Shown piece after piece: positions 57,437 through 64,000 of a stretch of 64,000 bases of DNA. Location of the stretch: the NCBI GenBank assembly GCA_028622995.1, contig JAJQJQ010000004.1:3224001-3288000 (forward strand), read 5' to 3'. Made by a program: the position numbers and the translations under genes. Below the pieces are notes generated by a model. It made no database searches. It was not told the origin of the DNA and was given only the letters and a program-made list of their open reading frames with translations. Source of the DNA: Panagrolaimus kolymaensis. Its lineage: Eukaryota; Nematoda; Chromadorea; Rhabditida; Panagrolaimidae. Position 1 is the stretch's first letter, and each line of letters starts with the position of its first letter.

Positions 57437-59431
57437 ATGCTTAGATTTCGTAGAAAAAAAGAAATTGATGAATTTAAAACTGTTATTAAAAATCCCGATC
57501 ATTTACAACAGCTAATACCATTGTCATCGGAAGAAACATCGAATCCATGGCTTTTATGGCAAATTTAGTAAGCTTACCACATAGACGACTTACATAAAAA
57601 AATTAATGCTTGCTCCTTTTTTAGTTTCACTCTTCGATGTTTTAATGATGAAATTTTTCATACTCAAACTCTTAATCGTATTTTAGCACCTTTTGCATTT
57701 TCATCTCATATTTTTGCTCTTCAAAAATGTGCCACTGAAGATACTTTTGATTTCTTAACTAAATTACTTTGCTTTGATCGATTTTATAATTCAGACGATT
57801 TTGAAAAAAGTAAATCCAATTCATTTCAATGCGAATTTTTTATGTTAAAAAAATTTAGATTTGTATCAAATTTTAAGAAACTTTTCTTTCAATAACAATT
57901 CGGAAAATCAGGTCCAAAGCATTTTTGTTGTTTCAAAGTTTATTTTTTGTAATAATATTGAGCCAAACAAAAAATGGAAGCAATTTGTTACAGAGATTTT
58001 ACCATTCGAAGTAAGCATCATTTTTTAAGAAAGCTAAAAAAACTATCGTATTCCATAATTCCAGGTCATTTCGATTCCATCTTCTTCTGATCTTCAAGAA
58101 AAACAAGCAATAATTCAAAATTTACTCAACCATGGAATAGGAATAAATTTTTCATTATCCAACAAAGCAGCATTGTGTCAAAATGAAACAAACTTTTTAT
58201 CAATTGTTGGAACTCGAATAAAGGCAACTTTTGCAGCTGCTGAGGTTCAGTCATAAACATAAATCATGATTAATAATTAAAAAAAAGCTTTATTTACAGA
58301 CATTTTGCTATAAGAAGGCTTCATTTTTGCTTAGTTATGGAATAAAAGAAAGGAATCATCCATTTTTTATTATCAAAGGTGAACTTTCATCAATAACATC
58401 AACTGATTTTGAAGTATTCGAAAAAGATTATTAAAAAAAGAGTTGTAAAAAGATAAATAAATTTTAGGCTTGGAGAATTCCATTAGCACACTCTAAACAT
58501 TTATCAACAACACAAAGTCTAACAAATAAGCCAAAAATAAGTATGATTCTTATGCGTCCAAATTTTATTGGAAGCATTCTTCAACTGGAATCACCTGAAA
58601 ATTTTGATGAAATTGCTAAAGCTATTCATGAACTTATTAAACAAAAAGTAAGTTGTTCAAGTGTTACAAAAAAAATCATTCAGGTTTGACTCTAACCATA
58701 AATAGGCATATAAACTTCTGAAATCGGGTTAAAGTTTAGAGCCTATTTAAAACTAAAATCTAAGGAATTGAAACTAAATAACATAGAATTTTTCAGCCAC
58801 GAAAAGCTACCTTACTTCTTCCAAAAGTTGATCTTCCATTTGCAAAGAATAAAACATACGGCATTACAGAACTTTCAAATAATTGGAAAAAGATTTATGG
58901 AGGTGAGACACTTGCAAAATTAGAAAACGGTAGCAATTCCAATTTATATTCCTTGGATAAACTTTTCCATTTTTCTTCAATCAGATTAACAGCTTCAGGA
59001 GTTTCATTTCAAGGAGATAATGTTAGTTTTTTATGTTCTTTACTTCTCAAACAACCTTGCAATTTTAGGAAGAAAATTATAATCCAACTAAAGATCGAAT
59101 TTTCCCTAGAAAAAATTCAAACAAACCCAAATGTACAGCTAAAACCCGAAACGTTCATTTACAAAAAATGATAGAAACAAAAAAGACAATTCCCCAAAAT
59201 CTTTTGAATCGTCAACCTGAACATCTTTACCATTTTTCTGCAAGATTTGATTCACCCTTTTTATTTTTCATTGTTGAAGAAAATTGTGATGCGATATTAA
59301 TGGCAGGATGTTATGCTGGAAGACCGGCATTATCAGCAAAAAGTTTAAAACGGCAGGCAACTTCAAAGCATCTAAATCATCAACAAAAAGTAAAGAAAAT
59401 GAATCCAAAGAAACCATGGGGTATTTGTTAA
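57437..59431 (+). CDS. Divergent serpin-like protein with enlarged reactive-loop region
   Basis: Exons 57437-57567, 57625-57809, 57859-58010, 58065-58244, 58300-58413, 58468-58647, 58797-59021 and 59069-59431 give 509 aa; most serpins have 370-420. Serpin-like features are NRILAPFAFSSHIFALQKCA (the NxxxSPxS...L helix region), LLLPKVDLPFAKNKTYGITE followed by a Leu-rich segment, the hinge-proximal strand FHFSSIRLTASGV, and SPFLFFIVEENCDAILMAG, matching the C-terminal PFLFxIxxxxxxxILFxG signature. Between the hinge strand and PFLFF there are about 70 residues, Lys/Arg/Asn-rich, where a normal reactive-centre loop has about 20-25. The hinge lacks the small-residue run of inhibitory serpins, so protease inhibition is doubtful. 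No signal peptide; probably intracellular. A basic C-terminal tail (KQATS..., PKKPW) adds to the oddity. Confidence 0.72.
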
Positions 59432-59671
59432 TATATTTTGTTTCGGTTAATTTTTTTTTATCAACAACTTGAATTTTTAAAATAATTATAATTAATAAAT
59501 TTAAAGCATAGTAAAGAAATATTTGGTAAAAAAGAGCTTTCATAATATATTTAAAATAGTCTGATTCTGAGCACGAAATATACTAACGCGTAAAAAAATA
59601 TTTAATCAAGATTTTGCAAATCCTTTTAATTTTTGCTGTTTGCTTTCATAAAAATTATTTGTTGCAAAATA

Positions 59672-60766
59672 ATGGAAGCGGAAAATACAGAACCGTTTCA
59701 AACAGTTTATGTTCTTCAAGCAATCAAAAATGCTCAACAAAAACATGGTCTTCGCCATCAAAATTATCAAAGATATCGGTATGTCATTAACTTTTTCTAC
59801 GATCTTCTCATTATCACTTTCTTGTTTTTTAGTTCTTACTGTTCGGACAAGATTATGAGAGTTAGAAGATGTTTAAAGTTTACGCATAATCACAAATGTA
59901 CACCAAAAACTAAGAATCCTAAATTTCAACTAAAGCCTATTACTGAAGACGTCATTGACAATGTTCGGTTGGTTTATTTTATTTTATTTATGTATGTCTT
60001 TTTCTTTAATATTTAACAACTTTTAGCTTCTTTGAAATCCTCATTTTTGAAGTTGAAAGAGCTTGGTCTTATGCTATGCAATTAAAATATGAAGGTAATG
60101 ATGATGAAGTTCCTCGAAAGAAATTTCATAAAATGAATAAACTTCGTCGTGCTTTAGAACATGCTTTACATCTTGAACAAATTGCAAATACCCATCCAAG
60201 GGTTGATTCATTAACCAAACTCGAAGTTCAAGCATATTGTTCGTTTATTGGTGCTACAGTTGGTGTTGAATCAAAGCAATGGGAAAAAGCTGAAAATTTA
60301 TACAAAAGAACTTGCACCATTTATCAAAAGTTAACTGAAGCTGTTGATAATGATGAACTCATTGGTTTGTATAATAATCGGTATGCTTTTTTTATAATAA
60401 CAAAGTGGGTTACATATTGTTTTTAGATGTAAGGAACTTGAACCATTACTTAAACTTTGTGCTCATTTTGTATCTGAAAACGTTGATCCTTCACAAGCAA
60501 AGAAGATGAAAGTTGATTTAGAACAAACTCTAGAATTAAATTTGGAATTTGATGTAAGTTTTTCTTTTACTTGCTCTCATATGATTTTTGTTTTTCAGAA
60601 ACTCGATGTTAAGCCTGAAGCCAAAGTTGCTGAAAAAGAAAAAGTCGATGCAATGGAAGTGGATGTTGAAGAAGAACCTGTACTACCTCGTTTAGAACCA
60701 ATGCCATGTAAAACTGTACTTTTTGATTTAGCTTTAGAACATATTAAATTGCCTGTTTTGTATTAA
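59672..60766 (+). CDS. Truncated SRP68 paralogue
   Basis: SRP68 binds SRP RNA with SRP72 in the signal recognition particle, which targets ribosomes to the ER. Exons 59672-59778, 59833-59967, 60027-60380, 60427-60553 and 60599-60766 give 296 aa, compared with about 600 for full-length SRP68. It matches the N-terminal RNA-binding TPR-like region: VYVLQAIKNAQQKHGLRHQN, YRSYCSDKIMRVRRCLKF, EVERAWSYAMQLKYEG, KMNKLRRALEHALHLE and KLEVQAYCSFIG. Exon lengths 2-4 are identical to those of the copy at 62761. The frame stops at LALEHIKLPVLY, where the other copy continues. No internal stop or frameshift is present, and third-position differences outnumber amino acid changes in the shared core, so the truncated protein may be constrained. 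It could keep RNA binding without the C-terminal part that contacts SRP72. Confidence 0.85.
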
Positions 60767-61439
60767 TCATATGTGTTTACCAAATAAATAAAGTTGTTTC
60801 ATTAAATATACTCAAATCAAGTGTAAAATAATTGAACAATGCTAAAAACTTTTTGCATTATTATCAAGGTCTGAAACTATGAAACATCAACGAACAACTT
60901 GTATCCATTCAACCACATTTTTAATTACAGGCTTATGAACATCTTATCATTGTTAAGAATTAAAAACATTTGACCTTTTTTCGACGAATTCTTCTCTGGT
61001 TGATAACATTAAGAATATGAACTGCTTGTAAACGCATTTATGGGAAACTAAATAAAATAACAAAATAATAAAACTCTGGTTTATAATGATGCTATGAGCT
61101 TTGTAAAAGATATGTGTTAGAGCTATATAATAAAAACGATCATAGGTAATTGACAAAATATATTTTGGAAGTAAAAAAACGAAAACATGTGTATTTTATT
61201 TGATTATGGAAGTTTGCGATTGTCATAGTTCTTTCTTACATTTTTGCTCCGGTAAACTTTTCTTTTGGTTTTTGCTTCCATTGTTTTAATGCATTCTTAA
61301 ACATGCAAATTTATGACCTATCAAATTAGAATGATAGCTGTCAAATAGTATAAAAGGCGGCGGGAACAATAAAGATTCTTCAGTCGAGTAAGTTGAAACT
61401 CATTTGTGCGTTGCTGTGTTCTCTCATTCTCAAATCAAA
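60767..61439. other. Spacer with TATA promoter of the Gln/Trp repeat gene
   Basis: 3' UTR of the truncated SRP68 gene (AATAAATAAA at about 60784), then AT-rich sequence and the core promoter described separately. Nothing else was recognised. Confidence 0.5.
61349..61356 (+). promoter_or_regulatory. TATA box of the Gln/Trp repeat gene
   Basis: TATAAAAG is followed by GGCGGCGGGA and, about 30 nt downstream, an initiator-like TTCAGTCG at 61379-61386. It lies 91 nt before the ATG. A canonical TATA/initiator pair like this is rare in the window. Confidence 0.7.
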
Positions 61440-62234
61440 ATGGCTTCTTATTCTGGTGCTCAACAAGGTGGCAAATGGCAAGCTTCTCAACCTTCTGGTA
61501 GTCAATGGCAAGGCCAACCTGGTCAATGGCAAGCTGGTCAACAACAAGCTGGTCAAAAACAAGCATGGTCTGGACAACCTGGTAGTCAACAATGGGCTGG
61601 ACAAGCTGCTGGTCAACAATGGTCTGGACAACCTGCTGGTCAACAATGGTCTGGACAACCTGCTGGTCAACAATGGTCTGGACAACCTGCTGGTCAACAA
61701 TGGGCTGGACAACCTGCTGGTCAACAATGGGCTGGACAACCTGCTGGTGGTCAACAATGGGCTGGACAACCTGCTAGTGGTCAATGGCAAGCTGGTCAAC
61801 AACAACCATGGTCTGGACAACCTGGTAGTCAACAATGGGCTGGACAACCTGCTGGTGGTAATTGGCAAGCTGGTCAACAATATGGATATCAAATGGGTGC
61901 TGCTGGACAAAACCAATATCTTGGTGCTGGTTATGGTCATCGTCGTGAAGCTCCAGCTGAAATTCAAGCTCAATATCGTGGAAAACCTGCTTTCTTCGAT
62001 GCTACTCGTGGTATCCTTTGGGATGGTAAAGCTGCTTGGTATTATGCTCCTTCATCCTACGGTTCTTCTGGAAGTGCTCCTTATGGACAACAATCAAATG
62101 TTTACACCGCAATTGAAAACACTCCTACTGGAACAAAGATCATGATTGGAAATGGAACTCAAGGAAATCTTCACGAACACACATCTGCTCTTACATCCAA
62201 CTACATGCTCGAAGGTACCGCTTATTCCCTTTAA
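61440..62234 (+). CDS. Intronless Gln/Trp/Gly repeat protein, unknown, likely abundant
   Basis: A single exon gives 264 aa starting MASYSGAQQGGKWQASQPSG with a strong AAAATGGC context. Residues about 15-160 are built of a 9-residue unit of the type AGQQWSGQP (27 bp), with variants (WAGQP, AGGQQW, WQAGQQ), giving a Trp every 9-11 residues. The C-terminal 110 residues are non-repetitive: GYGHRREAPAEIQAQYRGKP, FFDATRGILWDGKAAWYYAP, then NVYTAIENTPTGTKIMIGNG and a Leu-containing end. There is no signal peptide, membrane segment or intron. Codons are strongly biased (GGT, GCT, CAA, GGA), as in highly expressed genes, and it has a TATA promoter. I know no family; a self-associating disordered protein (condensate, stress or structural) is one guess. 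Other frames in the repeat are also open; they are shadows. Confidence 0.8.
   Translation: MASYSGAQQGGKWQASQPSGSQWQGQPGQWQAGQQQAGQKQAWSGQPGSQQWAGQAAGQQWSGQPAGQQWSGQPAGQQWSGQPAGQQWAGQPAGQQWAGQPAGGQQWAGQPASGQWQAGQQQPWSGQPGSQQWAGQPAGGNWQAGQQYGYQMGAAGQNQYLGAGYGHRREAPAEIQAQYRGKPAFFDATRGILWDGKAAWYYAPSSYGSSGSAPYGQQSNVYTAIENTPTGTKIMIGNGTQGNLHEHTSALTSNYMLEGTAYSL
61480..61890 (+). repeat. 27-bp coding tandem repeats in the Gln/Trp gene
   Basis: Units of the form CAACAATGGTCTGGACAACC plus CTGCTGGT are repeated in tandem, with the central five or six nearly identical (61610-61745) and the outer ones diverged. The central homogeneity suggests recent unequal exchange. Confidence 0.85.
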
Positions 62235-62760
62235 ATGATTGTGTATTTGTTTTTTATTTTTAAGCATTGGCTTTCCTTTGCTTTTAATTTACTGAAAAAT
62301 AAATGTTTTAAAATTTAATCTTTGTGTCTCTTTGTTTTTGGTTTTTTGTTGATTCGCTTTATTGTTTTGTTGTCATCACTTTTATTGAGAAAGAGGAAAA
62401 CTTGAATCAAGGCAAATGGAATCATGTTAGAGTTACTTCACAGTTAAAACATACTTTTGCCGATAAAATCAGATAATTTGAAAACATAAAACCATGAACA
62501 ATTAAAGGTACATTATTGTTTTTGTTGAGTGTAAAACTATCCAACTTTTGATTGTTAACTAAATCTTAATTAAAAATCAGAAAAAAGCAAAACTTTATTA
62601 AAATAATTGAAATTGGAATTTTATGAAACCTCCTCATCTTCTTTTACGAATGTTCTCAAAACGAAAGATCAAACTGCAAGCATGAATGTATCTGCAATTC
62701 AGCGTTTCTTTATTCCCTTTTTTGATCGTTGATATATAAATTTATTTGTTTAATTCAAAA
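62235..62760. other. Spacer upstream of the second SRP68 copy
   Basis: 3' UTR of the repeat gene with AATAAA at about 62299, then AT-rich sequence. No feature was recognised near the SRP68 start. Confidence 0.5.
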
Positions 62761-64000
62761 ATGAGTGAAAATATGGAAACCGAGAATAAAGAACCATTTC
62801 CAATTGTTTATGTTCTTCAAGCAATCAAAAATGCTCAACAAAAACATGGTCTTCGCCATCAAAATTATCAAAGATATCGGTAAATTCTTTGTGTCATTTC
62901 AGATTAAATCTTTGAATAAAGTTTTTTTAAGTTCATATTGTTCAAACAAAATTAGAAGAGTGAGAGGACATTTAAAGTTTACCCATAATCATAAATGCGC
63001 CCCAAAAAATAAGAACCCAAAATTTCAACTCAGACCCATAACAGAAGATGTCATCGATAATGTTCGGTTAGTTAATATTTGCTGAAAGCTTTAAAGATTG
63101 ACTTATTCTAGATTTTTCGAAATACTCATTTTTGAAGTTGAAAGAGCTTGGTCTTATGCTATGCAATTAAAATATGAAGGTAATGATGATGAAGTTCCTC
63201 GAAAGAAATTCCATAAAATGAATAAACTTCGTCGTGCTTTGGAACATGCTTTACATCTTGAACAAATTGCAAATACCCATCCAAGGGTTGATTCATTAAC
63301 CAAACTTGAAGTTCAAGCTTATTGTTCGTTTATTGGCGCTACAGTTGGTGTTGAATCAAAGCAATGGGAAAAAGCTGAAAATTTATACAAAAGAACTTGC
63401 ACCATCTATCAAAAGTTAACTGAAGCTGTTGATAATGATGAACTCGTTGGTTTATATAATAATCGGTAAGCCTCTAACCAAGAAATATTATTTATTACAT
63501 TTCATTTTTTTCATTATTCGAAAATTAAAAATTTAAAAAAGTTTTTACAAAGATTAAGAACCCCCAGAAGGTAAACAAAATAGTGTTTTTTCAGATGTAA
63601 GGAACTTGAACCATTACTTAAACTTTGTGCTCATTTTGTTTCTGAAAATGTTGATGTATCACAAGCTAAGAAAATGAAAGTTGATTTAGAAAAAACCCAA
63701 GATTTAAATTTGGAGTTTGACGTATGTTTTTGATTTTATGAGAAATGCTTTTATATTTGTTTGAATTTTTTAGGACTTGGATATAAAACCTAAAACCAAA
63801 GATGCTAAAAAGGGAAAAGACGATGCAATGGAAGTGGATTCCACAGAGAAACCCGTATTATCCCGTTTAGAACCAATGCCATGTAAACCAGTATTTTTCG
63901 ATTTGGCTTTGAATCATGTCAAAATCCCAAGTTTACATTCTCGCATTCGTGAATTATCAGTACAGGAAAAGCCCGTTGTGAAGAAGCAGCAACCAACGCC
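62761..64000 (+). CDS. srpa-68: SRP68, 5' portion (runs off the window)
   Basis: Exons 62761-62879, 62932-63066, 63112-63465, 63595-63721 and 63774 to beyond 64000. The first 325 or so residues are visible and match the N-terminal half of SRP68: VYVLQAIKNAQQKHGLRHQN, YCSNKIRRVRGHLKFTHNHK, RAWSYAMQLKYEGNDDEVPR, ANTHPRVDSLTKLEVQAYCS and QWEKAENLYKRTCTIYQKL. After the point where the upstream paralogue ends, this copy continues (NHVKIPSLHSRIRELSVQEK and on). Intron positions and phases are the same in both copies, while intron sequences have diverged. This is the likely functional gene. The segment around 63780-63850 is Lys/Glu-rich with an AMEVDS motif shared with the truncated copy. Confidence 0.93.

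Noticed and set aside
61380..61973. Long open frames on both strands across the Gln/Trp repeats
   Set aside because: The 27-bp period is a multiple of three and free of stops in several frames, so the antisense and shifted frames are by-products of the repeat.

Overview
The window looks like nuclear DNA of a nematode. It is AT-rich and compact. Genes are split by many short introns (mostly about 45-60 nt) with GTAAG/GTATG donors and TTTTAG/TTTCAG acceptors. Several start codons lie 3-20 nt downstream of a TTTTCAG-type acceptor with no upstream coding exon, as expected for spliced-leader trans-splicing. The gene content is also nematode-like: an UNC-87 calponin-repeat protein, a DB-module secreted protein, Kunitz-lustrin-Kunitz proteins and a GPB5-type hormone. 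Within nematodes a tylenchine (clade IV) worm would fit the base composition, but I cannot place it from sequence alone.

Layout. 0-7 kb: BBS8 (ciliary BBSome, minus, 3' end off the window), UNC-87 (minus) and the exosome subunit RRP43/EXOSC8 (plus). 7-11 kb: two small minus-strand prepropeptide genes, both ending in Arg-Pro-Gly-stop after an R-x-R-R cleavage site. 11-14 kb: a gene-poor stretch. 14-25 kb: adenylosuccinate synthetase, an SLC22-like transporter containing a 28-nt intron, an S1 protease, two small proteins, and a DB-module gene whose third intron contains the whole ufd-1 gene on the opposite strand. 25.5-27.3 kb: a foldback-type element with long inverted repeats. 27.5-34 kb: tandem DGAT2-family acyltransferases, a short HMG-CoA synthase and eIF4E. 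34-43 kb: a GT49 glycosyltransferase and a truncated duplicate of it, flanking an SRPK-like kinase (with a MITE in one intron) and a small tail-anchored-like protein. 43-50 kb: a disordered protein, two Kunitz-lustrin-Kunitz proteins and a THAP4-like secreted protein. 50-57 kb: mitochondrial HSP70, a GPB5-like glycoprotein hormone, TOM20 and a TIL-domain protein. 57-64 kb: a large serpin-like protein, a truncated SRP68 paralogue, an intronless Gln/Trp repeat protein behind a TATA box, and a second SRP68 copy running off the end.

There is no sign of operon-style function grouping. Housekeeping genes (exosome, purine synthesis, translation initiation, UFD1, mitochondrial import and chaperone, SRP) are interspersed with secreted, fast-evolving families (protease, Kunitz, TIL, serpin, DB module, peptides). 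Local duplication is a recurring theme: DGAT2, Kunitz-lustrin, GT49, SRP68 and the peptide precursors all occur as pairs, and two of these pairs contain a truncated copy. All gene models are built by reading splice signals and reading-frame phase by eye. Exon joins were checked for frame consistency but not against transcripts.
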